Under the pieces are notes generated by a model. The model searched no databases. It worked only from the letters and a program-made list of their open reading frames with translations, and was not told where the DNA came from. This document shows, in pieces, positions 21,832 to 32,943 of a stretch of DNA of 64,000 nt. The DNA lies in the NCBI GenBank assembly GCA_017311315.1, contig CM029669.1:10379698-10443697 (forward strand). The letters run 5' to 3'. A program made the translations under genes and the position numbers. The number at the start of each line of letters is the position of its first letter. Positions within the stretch are counted from its first letter, which is position 1. This DNA is from Dendrocalamus latiflorus. Its lineage: Eukaryota > Streptophyta > Magnoliopsida > Poales > Poaceae.

Positions 21832-24258
21832 TGTTGGACCGTATGGAGTGGTCGTAAATTTAGTAATGATGAATAATTGACCTTGGGTTGAATTGAAATT
21901 TGTGTTTGTGAAAGTTTCAATCGATGCACTTTTGTAAATATGGATTTCAGGTTTAGCGGTCTAACCGCTTTGTATTGGGTGGTCTGATTGGCTAGCTTCA
22001 ACTGTGCTTGGTAGTCAGTGGTCTGAATGGCTTTGTGTTGGGAGATCCGATCAGTAGGAGTTGACCACGGCAAAACAACCATGGTAAGTCAACCATAGCA
22101 AATGACCACGGCATTTTGACCACAGCAGACTTCGACCATGGCAGGCTTTGACTACGGCTTTTTTATCACGACTTTTCTATCATGGCAGAATGACCACGAC
22201 AGGTAATCGATAAGTTTTGACCTTGAACAGTAAACCAGTCATAAGAAATAGTGAACCGGTCGTGAGCTACAATGAAGTAGTCTTAGCTACAGTAAACTGG
22301 ACGGTTGTCGTAATCTTGCCTGCCATAGTAACCCATCGATGATCGTAACTATAGTACCTTTTGATGGTCATAGCTACAATGTGTTGTCATAGTCGTAGAC
22401 TTCGCAGTCTGTTGTCACAGTCATAGACTTCGTAGTCTTTTATCATATTCGTAGACTTTGTTGGTCGGTAGTCGAAGACTTTTGTGGTTGGTAGTCAAAT
22501 ACTTTGCTGGTCAATAGTCGAACACTTTGTGATCGATAGTCGTAGACTTTGCTAATGGGTAGTCGAAGACTTTGCTGGTCGGTAGTCAAAGACTTTGTGA
22601 TCAATAGTCGTAGACTTTGCTAGTCGGTAGTCTTAGACTTTGCGATCTGTTGTCTTAGACTTGTGATCAGTTGTCTTAAGCTTTTACGATTAGTTGCCAT
22701 GGGCTTCATAGTCAGTACTCATAGGATTTGAGTACTTCAATTCTTGTGATCTTCAAGTACCTCGAGTACTCGTGTCTGATGTGTCATGAGCTTCAGTGGA
22801 CTGGTCAGGAGTGACAGTGACTAGTTGGTGGTCATTGCTGCAGTATCTGACCAGTACTCAGTGGTCAATGCTACAATAATTGTTGATGGTGGTCGGTACT
22901 CGATGATTGATGGTCAATGGTACAGTGATTGGTTTATGGTCGATAGTCATAAACTAGGAGTGCTACGATGCATGTGATTTGTGAGTATTCTAAGTAGAGT
23001 GATTAAAATTCCCGAGTACTTGGGTTTTCAAGTACACGATGAGATAGCAAGAGATAGCGATCGGTCTATGTAGAGCGGTTGTAACCGGTCGTAATGAGTG
23101 CTCTGAAGCTGATGTTTGGATACCGATAGAATGTGTGGTCGTGGATGACTTAGTTTATGTTAAGTGATGGTTAAATGTGTGTTTTGTGTGTGTGAACTAA
23201 TGTGAGTCAAGTTATGAAGAATTGTGCTAAGGAAAATGTTCTTTGGTCTTTGCATGTGTAGGTTAGTGTGAGGCGATCATGGTTGATAATGAGAAGGACC
23301 AAGATTAGGATGGAGAGATTTGAGATCCAGGCGATCGAGGATGTCACGCGAGGTGGTCGGGCTAATGCTAGAGTACATGGAGATCAAAGGTGATGATGCA
23401 TGGAGAAGCTACGGGAGGTGTAGTCTTAGAGGCTTCGACACGTGAGGTTGATGATGCGTGGAGAAGCTGTGGGAGGTGTGCCTAGAGGCTTCTACATGGA
23501 TTCTGATGAGGCGTGATGAAGACATAGGAGGTACGGTCCTGGAGACTTCATCGCGTGATGAGTTAGGAGTTATGGATGGAGTGTATAACTGAGAAGATTT
23601 GGAGTTTGGTTAAAACCTGTGTTCGAAAGGGTTTCGTGTCCCTTGATTTTTGGAAGAGATAGAATTGTGTGTTCATGGTTGAGGTGAACACAGTTTGAAT
23701 GTTAGCCTATAAAATCAGGGAGATGATAAGTGCTAACGTGTGGTTTTGAGGGGGCTTTCGTCGAGAAGGCTTTTAGGGATACTTGTGTGGGCACTTTGTA
23801 AATCCACGGAAATCCAGTAAGAAATATCATCTTGAATCAATTTGGTTAGTGTTTTGTTGAAGATTGATGGTTAGTGTAATTGGGTTGAAGAACACGACCA
23901 TGTGCAAAGGTGCCAATTCGCTGCAAGGAAAATGGAGGAATTACGAAGTACTCGAAGGTACTGGTTTTCTCGAAGGTACAAGTGATCAAGAGATTCTGCT
24001 GCTGGTATGAATGAATTCGAGTACGTACATACCGATCGCAAATCAAAGCTAAGCGAGCAGTCGAGAAGCGATCGAACACTGAGTGGTCATAATCTTCATC
24101 AAGCACGTGCATAGGGGTCAAGCAAGTGGTCGAGCATCTTGTGGTCAAAATTCACATTTGTAAGTTAGATTGTTTTTCTCTTTATTTGAGATTTGTTTTC
24201 AAGAATCAAAAAGTGGAGGCAATCATTCACCCCTCTGATTGCAGTATACGATCCTACA
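21832..24258 (+). repeat. 5' LTR of element C
   Basis: This 2427 bp LTR starts TGTTGGACCGTATGGAGTGG and ends TACGATCCTACA, two bases before the primer site. TATAAAAT is at 23708-23715, giving an exceptionally long U3 of about 1.88 kb. The U3 has a tandem array of about 25-31 bp units built on GTCGTAGACTTTG / GTCGAAGACTTTG (about 22390-22700), preceded by GACCACGGCA-type repeats (about 22060-22200). Confidence 0.87.
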
Positions 24259-24260
24259 AG

Positions 24261-24276
24261 TGGTATCAGAGTAAGG
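24261..24276 (+). other. Primer-binding site (initiator tRNA-Met type)
   Basis: TGGTATCAGAGTAAGG lies two bases after the 5' LTR. The first eleven bases match the complement of the initiator tRNA-Met 3' end used by most plant copia elements. Confidence 0.85.
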
Positions 24277-24299
24277 TTGCAGTGGCATCAGAACGAGAT

Positions 24300-26318
24300 T
24301 GGTTCTCATATAAGCCACCATTTTTTGATGGATTAGACTCTCTATTGGAAAACTCGCATGGAGGTGTTTCTACAAGCGCAAGGTAATATTATTTGGAAAA
24401 AAGTCAAAAATTCATATGAAGTGTCTTCTATCATTAATAACGAAAACACTATTGATGTTAAAGTTAATGCTAAAGCTAGAAATATTTTATTGCAAGGTTT
24501 AAGTAGAAACGAGTTTGTCAGAATTGCTTATATTAAATCTGCAAATAAAATTTGGACTATTCTAACTGATTATCATGAAGGAGTTCGTTAGAATCAATTG
24601 AAAAAGGAGTATTCTATATTTGAGATAAAACCTGGAGAATCAGTAGATGTTCTTTTTGATCGTTTTAATAAGATTATTAGTGATTTGTAATCTGTTGGTG
24701 TCACATATTCTAATTCTGATAATGCTCGACAAATTCTAAAATCTTGTATATGTCTATTTGGAATGTGTTAGTCACTACTATTAATCATTCAATTAGCATG
24801 GAAACACTTACTCTGAATGTCTTTACTCTAAGATGAAAACAGATGAGATTGATGTTTTGGCCAAGGTAAACAAGACTAACTCTTTGGTCTTAGTGACTAA
24901 CCAGGCTGACAGTACATCTAGTTCTTTCAGCGTCTCTTTATATGCATTGTGCTCTATTTCAAATGAACAATTAGAAGAGATTCCAGAAGACCCGCTTGTA
25001 CTTCTCTCCAACAGGGTGAATAAAGCAATCAATAACATCAGAATAAGGAGGAGAGAAGGCCTTGTCAGATGCTATAAATGTGGTGAGCTCAATCACATTA
25101 AGTTTAATTGCCCCAAACTGAAGAGTGAAGAGGTCGATGATGACAAGGCACCAACTCATTACTCACAAGTCAAGATTGACCTAAATAAGAAGTGCAATTA
25201 TCACAGGGTGCCAACAAAATAATGTCAGCACTTGATGAGAATGATTTGAGTGATGATGATTCTAGAAGCGACGATGAGGACAATGACAAGAAAGCAAAGG
25301 AGGTAGACTTCACAGGAATGTGTTTTATGGCTAACAGTGGGGAGCTCGACAATGATGATCTCTACAGTGATCCTAATGAGGTAAAATCTTCTTACACAGA
25401 TTTATCTCATGTCGTGCTTAGATTGATAGAGGAGCTCAAGAAATATAAAAAGAAAATTGAAAATCATGATTCTATTATTGAGAGCTTAAAATCTAAAATT
25501 CATAGATTTAGAGCTACTGTTTCTGATGATGAATCTTGTGAGTCTTGTCAAGTTTTACATTCTGAGTTGGAATCAGCTAGAAATATTAATGCATCAAACT
25601 TGGTTCAATTTGATGATGTAACTGCTAAACTTGATGAGTTAAAATTGGCACATGACTCTTGTGATGAAAAGTTAAAACTTGCAAATTGAAAAGTTCAAGT
25701 CTAGCCCTTCTGCTCAATCTAAAGGTTACTCTAAGTGTGATTTGCTTCAAGCTAGACTTAATTCATCTCAGGAATCAATTCAACAAATATTTTATCATGA
25801 GACTCTTTCTTGCTCTAACTGTCCTAAGCTTAATACTGAAATAGAAGCGCTGACTAAACAACTTAATGATTTTGCTAGAAAAAAGAGATTGGTATAGTCT
25901 AGTGCGTCTAAGAATCTTGCTCATGAATTTATTAAGTATTCATTGTGTTCCTCACTGTCTAAAGAAAAACGAGTACCTTAAGAACACTTTAGAGATATTT
26001 TCTTTTGGCAAGAAGAATTTAAATATGATCTTAGACAATTTAAAAACTAGTTTGAAAAATCATAGTTTAGAATTTAATTTCATTGAGCATACTAAAAAAA
26101 ATCCTCCTAAAGTTATCAAGGTACTCAAACCAGGAAAATTTGATGTAGAGTTTGAACCAAAATAAGTTGTCTTTAGATCTGCTGGTATTGCAAAAGAGTT
26201 CTCTACCAAAATGAGTGTTGTGAAGTCAGCTGATACGACCACTCAATAAGTCAAGTATCAATGCACTTATTGTGGTAAAAACGGTCATTTAGTTCAATTT
26301 TACTTTAGAAAAAAGTAA
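24300..26318 (+). pseudogene. Degenerate gag of element C with two zinc knuckles
   Basis: Frames broken by stops encode a copia-type Gag: PPFFDG-D near 24315, then FLQAQGNIIWKKV, RNILLQGLSRNEFVRI and IKSANKIWTIL (24358-24591). A CCHC knuckle RCYKCGELNHIKFNCPKLK is at about 25069-25125. An acidic, helical, probably coiled-coil stretch follows (25219-25690), then a second knuckle CTYCGKNGHLVQFYF at about 26259-26305. The second knuckle lacks its final Cys (Tyr instead). The family role is RNA packaging in virus-like particles. Several internal stops show it is no longer translated as one protein. Confidence 0.68.
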
Positions 26319-28439
26319 AGAAAGAAAAGAAGGATAGGATGAGGAAGTATTTTCGACTAGCTATTTGTCGTGGTCGAACAAGTGAGGTTGGGAAAACGTT
26401 CGACCAGTTGTTTCTCTTGGTCGGATTAGCATGGTCGAACAAGATCTTCGACCAGTTGTTTCCCGCGGTCAGACCAGCTTTTCAAGAGACTTTCGACTAG
26501 TAGTTTCTGCTCACTTAGACCAGTCAGTGGTCAGACCAGCTCTGTTGAGGAGGTCAGACCACCCCGTGATCGAGCCAGTGTCTCAATGACTATCTGGTCG
26601 AAATATATCAAATGCTTATGCTTCACTTAAATTTGTATCAGTGCATGCTTTAGCTCCTTCTAATCAATCGTTTGCGGGCTATCGCTTTGCTCCCTCTAAT
26701 CAATCGTCTATAGGTTCGGAAGTTTTTTGCAACAAGACCGGTCAGACCAGCTTTTATTCATGGTCATAATAGCGTGGTTGGACCAGAGTTTCGACAAGCA
26801 TTACAGAGATGCTCTGATCGGTTTTGACAAATGCTTTCTACTTGCTCAGAATGGTCGACAGTTAGACCGGGCTTTCAATGACTTTCTGGTCAGAAACTTG
26901 CAGAGGCTAATTCTTCACTTAAATCTTTATCATTGACTACTATTTGTCGGGTAGCTCACTACTGGATTCCTAAATCTTATCTCACTAACCCCAGTACTAT
27001 GAGACCGACGTTTTATGTGATGTAAGACCAGTTAACGCGGGATGAAGAACATGCGCTTGAGTGGGTTCTAGTCTTTACATCATTGCTTGACTAGAATACT
27101 TAATGGTTCTTCACTCCCTTTGATGGCGTTCAAGAGTTTCATCTTCTGGTTAGACTATGTGGAAAAGGTGATGTTATCTTATAAGTGGTTTTTGAGTTCC
27201 TTTTTTAGATTGCTCATTTTCACTATTAACTGCTTGATTCTTCTCTTTGTGCTCAATTGAGAAGTGAGTTTGGTGTGTTGCTTTCTTTGAAATTATTCTG
27301 AGGGGAGCTTGTTGGTTAAAACTTTTGGAAGTTTTGTTTATTATACTTGTCAAATAATATATCAAGTCTAAGTCTTTGAAATCAAATGATGAGTAGTAGA
27401 TCTGTCTTTATCATATTTATTCATGTGCTGTGCAGCTTTGATCATGACTGGTTATAATTAATGTGCTATACTTGAACTAAGATATGACATGGTAGAAAAA
27501 CTTTGACTAGAGTGATTATAGCTAGCACTTTGTGATGTTCATCTAAAAGGATTAGTTTGATTGTGAGTCTTCTTTTAAATCTTGGCTATGAGGCTTGTAT
27601 GTGTCATATTGTAACCCTTTTATGATTACTCAAGTTGGCATGTTATCTGTAAAAAAAGATTAAAAGATGTATGCTTCAAGCATGCCACGGTTAAACAAAA
27701 GAAAAGACACAAAAAAATACACAAATGAAAAGAAGTATACTTCAAGCATGACACCATTTAAAAGAAGTTTGCTATAAACATGTCATCATGGAAAGAAGTA
27801 TGCTACAAGCATGCCACATGTTTAAGAATTAAGTGTGGGGCAATAGGTTGTTATATGAGACTGCTAGCTCATCTAGGCTTAAAGTTTGCTTTACTTTTAG
27901 GCTTTGACTTTTTGTTGTGATATCTTATTGTGCTCTTTATAATTGGTTTAGCAATTGTTGAGATGCATGTCATTGATATAAATTGCTTAATCATGTTGAA
28001 AAACTTGTTTTGACATTGCTATATGTTATATGACTTTATATGATCTAGGTAGCTCTACTAAAAAAATGGCTTGGTTATATTCTTAAATCAATGCAAAGAG
28101 ACTTAGATAATCTACAAAGTTTCTAGATGTTTACTTTTATTTCTCCTTCTTAGAATTCTTTCTTTCTTTGGAGTTCTTAATGATTAATCTTTCTCTAGAG
28201 TTCTTGATGATTACATTACCAAAGGGGGAGAAATAGGAAAAAAATGGGAGAAATTGAAAAGATTTGGAGGAATTAACAAATAATTCTCTCTTGTGTTGAG
28301 GGGGAGTTTTCTGAGCTTTCTGCTAGCTAGTTCTTTTAGCTTTGTTGTGGTTTGTCCAATTTCTGCAGTGTTGAAACTTTCTTTTCGCAAATTTTGTTTC
28401 TCATTCGAGAGTTTTTGAGGTATTATCAATGTATTCATC
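26319..28439 (+). other. Element C spacer
   Basis: The first part (26340-26900) is rich in GGTCAGACCAGC / TTCGACCAG motifs resembling the LTR U3 motifs. A short islet reading YWIPKSYLTNPS at about 26960-27000 matches element B. The rest is AT-rich and non-coding, with AGGGGGAG tracts at 28222-28230 and 28299-28306 and a cluster of repeats containing CTTCAAGCATG (27670-27830). No pol. Confidence 0.6.
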
Positions 28440-28450
28440 AAGGGGGAGAT
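28440..28450 (+). other. Polypurine tract of element C
   Basis: AAGGGGGAGAT abuts the TG of the 3' LTR, the position required for plus-strand priming. The upstream phrase ATTCATCAAGGGGGAGATTG is shared with element A at the same position. Confidence 0.85.
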
Positions 28451-29559
28451 TGTTGGACCATGTGGAGTGATCGTGAATTTAGTGATGATGAATAATTGAT
28501 TTTTGGATTGCATTAAAATTTACATTTATGAAAGTTTCAGTCGATGCCCTTTCGTAAATCTGTATTTCAGGTTTAGCAGTCTGACCGCTTTGTATTGGGC
28601 GGTCTGACCAGCTGGCTTCGACCACACTCGGTAGTCGGTGGTCCGAACGGCTTTGTGTTGTGAGATCCGATCAGTAGGCGTTGACCATGGCAGAACGACC
28701 ACAACATGTCGACCACAGCAGATGACCAAGGCATTTTGACCATGGTAGGGCAACTATGGTATTTCGACCATGGCAGGCTTCGACCATGGTAGACTTTGAC
28801 CATGGCTTTTTGATCACGGTTTTTTATTACGGCAGAACGATCACGATAGGTAATCGGTATGCTTTGACCTCGAACAATGAACCAATCGTAAGAAATAGTG
28901 AAACGGTCATGAGCTACAGTGATGTGGTCTTAGCTACAGTGAACCGAACGGTGGTCGTAGCTACAATACCTTTTCGATGGCTACAGTGTGTTGTCATGGT
29001 CGTAGACTTCGCAGTCTATTGTCATAGTTGTAGACTTGGTAGTCTTTTATCATAGTCGTAGACTTTACTGGTTGGTAATCGAAGACTTTGTGGTCGGTAA
29101 TCAAAAACTTTGCTGGTCGGTAGTCGAACACTTTGTGATCGATAGTCCTAGACTTTGCCGGTGGGTAATCGAAGACTTTGCTGGTCGGTAGTCGAAAACT
29201 TTGTGATTGATAGTTATAGACTTTGCTAGTCGGTAGTCTTAGACTTTATGATCTATTGTCTTATACTTTGTGATTGGTTGTCTTAAACTTTTGCGATCGG
29301 TTACGTTACCATAGACTTCATGGTCGGTACTCGTAGGCTTCGGTTACTTCAATTATTGTGAATTTCGAGTACCTTGAGCACTCGTGTCTGATGGGTCATG
29401 AGCTTCAGTGGACTGATCAGGAGTGACAGTAACCGGTTGATGATCGTTGCTACAGTACCTGATTGGTACTTGGTGATCGGTACTACAGTAATTATTGATG
29501 GTGGTTGGTACTCGATGATTGATAGTCGATGAACAGTGATTGGCTAATGGTCGATAGTC
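28451..29559 (+). repeat. 3' LTR of element C, truncated
   Basis: Homologous to the 5' LTR from its first base (TGTTGGACCATGTGGAGTG) through the GTCGTAGACTTT array to GGTCGATAGTC at 29559, equivalent to about 22948 in the 5' LTR. Homology then stops abruptly. The missing 1.3 kb includes the TATA box, R and U5. Confidence 0.83.
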
Positions 29560-30126
29560 TTTAGTCTAATTTGTACCATATATAAGTGCACGATATTTCA
29601 TCTGTCTACATGTTTAGAGCTTTATCAAGCACTTCTTCCTCTCATATAGTTTCTATCGCACCTTCCGGTGGCTCGTAAAGTATGCATATGAGCCAAACTA
29701 CACTAAACTCAAGTTATCACGCATGATGATCTTTATTTGTGTTCCATTGCTTTTTTGATATAAAATTTTTTGTCATAAGAAAACTTCTATTTTCTATAAG
29801 TAGCTTAAATAGGATGATAACAAATTCATGTCTCTCCTCGAGGTCTTGACCCCCATGGCCCAATCCTAGCTTCGCCCGTGTCTATACATATATACACACA
29901 CAACTAATCGTCCATAGTAAATGTAACATTTTTTCTACTACGAATAGTAAATTCATACATTTGCACACACGAATATATTTTGACTCACGCAAGAACACAC
30001 AGTACACGGATGATCACCGGCTTACTCATACATATAGTCGATGAAACAACGGGGAGCGAGCTATGATCTACACACGTACGAACAAGCAGCCGGACGTACA
30101 CGAATACGAACATGTATGCATCAGTA
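29560..30126. other. Spacer 3' of the DOMON gene
   Basis: AT-rich sequence with a short CA-rich patch near 29890. The part near 30000-30126 is probably the 3' UTR of the minus-strand gene. No other feature is seen. Confidence 0.4.
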
Positions 30127-30723
30127 TCACTTGCTGAAATCGATGGTGGCCGTGGAGAGGATGTTATCGCCGGTGGTGGGATGCGCCGCCGGCACGTCGT
30201 TCACCACCGAGCTCCCCTGCTGCCAGACGTGGTTGAACTTGCTCCCCTTCCCGGGCAACGCCACCGTCGCGTACACCACCATCTCCTTGCCGCTCACGTG
30301 CTCCACCGCCACGTCCGACACCGGGAAGCCCAGGTCCGTCCCCGTGGCGGGCGCAATGGACGGGGCATAGCTGTCGAGCCGCGTCGGGTACGCGACGAGG
30401 CTGCCGTTGGAGTGTTGGAACGCCACGACGGCCTGCGTGCCGACCATGCCGGTGCCGTTGGGGTTGAGGCCCCACGCCACCCACCCGGGCGTCTTGCTCG
30501 ACTGCGGCGCGCGGAACGCGACGGCGACGGTGTTGGTGGCGGCCGTGTAGTTGTAGTGCAGCGTGGCGCCGAGGCGGGGCAGGCTGGCGCATGAGGCGTA
30601 GAGCTGGTTGCTCGAGAAGGTGTAGCTCGCGCATGACTGCGCGTCACTGGGAGAGACGATGGTTGCAGCGAGGAAGAGGAGGGAGAGGAACATGCTAGTG
30701 GAATGATGAGCTGAAGCTGCCAT
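30127..30723 (-). CDS. AIR12-like secreted DOMON-domain protein
   Basis: An intact single-exon frame of 198 residues. Residues 1-28 form a signal peptide (hydrophobic MFLSLLFLAATIV, then SDAQS). From about residue 45 to 165 the protein matches the DUF568/DOMON domain of the auxin-induced AIR12 group: LHYNYTAATNTVAVAFRAP, GWVAWGLNPNGTGMVG, AVVAFQHSNGSLVAYPT and a C-terminal HVWQQG. AIR12-type proteins are extracellular b-type cytochromes with a Met and a His as haem ligands; the Met in GMVG and the His in NHVWQQG are candidates here. Unlike typical AIR12 there is no hydrophobic C-terminal GPI signal, as the frame ends ATIDFSK, so this form is predicted to be soluble in the apoplast. The start is the first Met before the signal peptide. 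Two long antisense frames over it are shadows caused by high GC at third positions. Confidence 0.86.
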   Translation of the reverse strand: MAASAHHSTSMFLSLLFLAATIVSPSDAQSCASYTFSSNQLYASCASLPRLGATLHYNYTAATNTVAVAFRAPQSSKTPGWVAWGLNPNGTGMVGTQAVVAFQHSNGSLVAYPTRLDSYAPSIAPATGTDLGFPVSDVAVEHVSGKEMVVYATVALPGKGSKFNHVWQQGSSVVNDVPAAHPTTGDNILSTATIDFSK

Positions 30724-30845
30724 CCCTTGCTTGGGAGAAAAGATCTTGCTTGTCTGTTCGAGTTTGACCTTGTGGTATTGATGATACTCAGAATGTGAGT
30801 GAGTGACCGTGACCGAGTGAGTAGAGTTGGATGGAAGGAGTGAGG

Positions 30846-30852
30846 ATTTAAA
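30846..30852 (-). promoter_or_regulatory. TATA-like box of the DOMON gene
   Basis: TTTAAAT on the minus strand lies about 125 bases before the start codon, which would give a 5' UTR of roughly 90 bases. It is the only TATA-like sequence at a sensible distance. Confidence 0.5.
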
Positions 30853-30910
30853 GGACTAGGGTTTGGTTGGGAAGTTGGGAGTTGTTTTGACGTGTACGTG
30901 TGAATGTTCA

Positions 30911-31141
30911 TTTTGGATCATCACGTGGCCACGGGCGTCGGGGAGGAGAGCGAAGGTCAGTTTGCTTTTGTCGTGGAAATTGTTTGAAATGTTTTGAAAT
31001 GGATATTGTTCTCTCTTTGGTCAGGCACTGCTGTATATCCTATATGAAAAGAAGTGAAGTAGTGCAAAATTTTAAACCCTTTGCGGACTCCAACATTTTT
31101 TTGGCAAATCACGTTAAAGTTAAACAAATTCTGTTATCTAA
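30911..31141. other. Upstream spacer of the DOMON gene
   Basis: Presumably distal promoter. No specific motif is assigned. Confidence 0.3.
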
Positions 31142-31410
31142 TACTCCGTCTGTCGAAGTTTGTATGATATATTTTTACTTGGCATATAGACCAAAAAGAT
31201 AGTAAAAATAACTAGATTATCCATAATTATTATCTCTAATCACTATATTCAATGCATGCATGTATATAGAGAATAGCAAATAAAGTTGCATATTTATTCG
31301 GGGTATAAAGAAACATCATACTAATTTTATATTGGAATATAAAATATACCCTATATTCATGGACAAGGTCATTAAAAAAATACATCTTATAAACTTGAAC
31401 GAAGAGAGTA
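31142..31410. mobile_element. Stowaway-like MITE
   Basis: The left end TACTCCGTCTGTCGAAGTTT and the inverted right end TACTCTCTTCGTTCAAGTTT are imperfect inverted repeats flanked by TA (31142-31143 and 31409-31410). TA duplication and a CTCCGTC-type terminus are the hallmarks of Stowaway/Tc1-mariner MITEs. The body is about 265 bp and AT-rich, with no ORF. Confidence 0.72.
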
Positions 31411-32746
31411 CTTGTTTCCTCACATTTTCACTTCAATTGGTTTCGAAAAAAGTAGCTAGCTAAACACTAAAAATGTATGGAAGCGGTTCTACCAAACAAG
31501 ATCATTACAATCTAGTGCAATGCCAAACAGAGCCTGAATCGTATTGAATTGAACACATGAAAATTCATTTATTTTGATTTCTACTAACATGTTTATCATG
31601 AACATCAATGGTTAAAATTGTATTTCAAAGATAGTAAAAATGGAAACTACGTAAGGTTACTTCAAAAATAAACTAGCATTCTTGGCAAAAAAATGAATGG
31701 GAGTTGAGGATTACATCTTTACAGATTGCTCGATATACTTTTCTGAAACCTATCAATTTAAAGGAACCAAATTGTAAAACTGGCCGTCTCGTTCTTTTTA
31801 TAAAAAAAAGATTTAGCCGTATGGGATACCTGGTTTTTGTTGAACAGTTTTTGTATGATATAGGTAAGACCTTCTAGACTAGATTGATGTGGTTTGATTA
31901 TTCTTAACAAACTTCTCAATCATCCGGGTTACCACACCTGCTGTCGATTTCAGGGATAATCTATTTGATTGTCCTTACAGGGCGCGCAAAATTCTGGAAT
32001 TAAAAATTTTGAGTTCCAGCGTACATTGGTGATTGCTACATAAAACTTTTGGCCGCGTGTCCTATTTAATTCAGTGTATTAGTATGTTCATCTTTTTTCT
32101 CTTTTTATGAAACCTTATCAGAAGACAGCATGGCTTGAAGGAAAAATGGTGCTACGGTGGAGTTGTATGTTACTCTCTCCATTCTTTTTTACATGACTTT
32201 CTAAAATCTATACCTCAAACTTTTTAAAATTTGATCATCAATAGATTTAAAACTATTAAAATGGCTATACGAAAATTATATCATTAGATTTGTTATTAAA
32301 AATATTTTCATAATATTATAATTTAATTAGTATCTATTAGTGTGAAGTTATAAAAATAGCACTCAAAGTTACATATCGAAGACCATAAAAAATAAAAAAA
32401 CATCGTTAAAAATCTTAAAACAGTTAGTAGATAATGACTGTAGGCTTAATTAGGCTAGCTATTAGTTTGAATCCAAGGTGAAGCCGACCTTCTAGATCTA
32501 GGCCACCTAACATTACTGGCGTTTTTCTATTTTGTGTTAATACAAGCTTGGACAAGTTTTGGTGCCTCGAATTTCATTCTGATAGTAGAGTGTAGAATCC
32601 TATATTTTGGCTAGAAGCGTAGGTGAGCCAATACCTTTTTTCTGTGACGGTACAAGGCAAATGCACACTTAACTCACATCCTACTTACACCACCCATTCG
32701 CACGTGTACGCATGCACATCCTTTACACACACTGAAAATTGGGAGT
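31411..32746. other. AT-rich intergenic sequence
   Basis: No gene is recognised. A Stowaway-like left end (TTACTCTCTCCATTC) is at about 32171, and AT-rich sequence to about 32400 may be a degenerate MITE, but no matching right end is clear. Confidence 0.4.
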
Positions 32747-32940
32747 GGGTGTTTCGGACTGCTCCACAAACTCTACCGTGGAGTAGCTCCACAAAAAACC
32801 TGAAGTTTGTGGAGCACCCCTTTAGGTGCTCTCACAACTCCACCTTTTTTCCTCGAACAGAGTGCGTGGAGCTGAACCTGTTTGGCTAAAAAACGTGGAG
32901 CGGAGCTGAAAAACGTGGAGTGGAGCAGTCCCAAACACCC
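32747..32940. mobile_element. MITE with GGGTGTTTGGGACTGCTCC inverted ends
   Basis: Nineteen-base terminal inverted repeats with one mismatch (32747-32765 and 32922-32940). The interior is itself rich in GTGGAG/CTCCAC and can fold. The GGGTGTTTGG terminus recalls hAT-type grass MITEs, but no 8 bp duplication is evident, so the superfamily is uncertain. Confidence 0.65.
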
Positions 32941-32943
32941 CCA

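Larger units (their letters stand above)
21832..29559 (+). mobile_element. Sirevirus-like non-autonomous (pol-less) element C
   Basis: A nearly complete LTR element: 5' LTR (21832-24258), a tRNA-Met-type primer site, gag remnants with zinc knuckles, about 2 kb of non-coding spacer with GGGGGAG tracts, a PPT and a 3' LTR cut short at 29559. No integrase, RT or RNase H is visible anywhere between gag and the spacer, so it would depend on enzymes from an autonomous relative. The left flanking five bases are AAAAT (21827-21831); the right copy is lost with the LTR end. Confidence 0.8.

Noticed and set aside
30112..30911. ORFs on both strands across the DOMON gene
   Set aside because: These are shadows of the real minus-strand gene; they lack a signal peptide and domain pattern.
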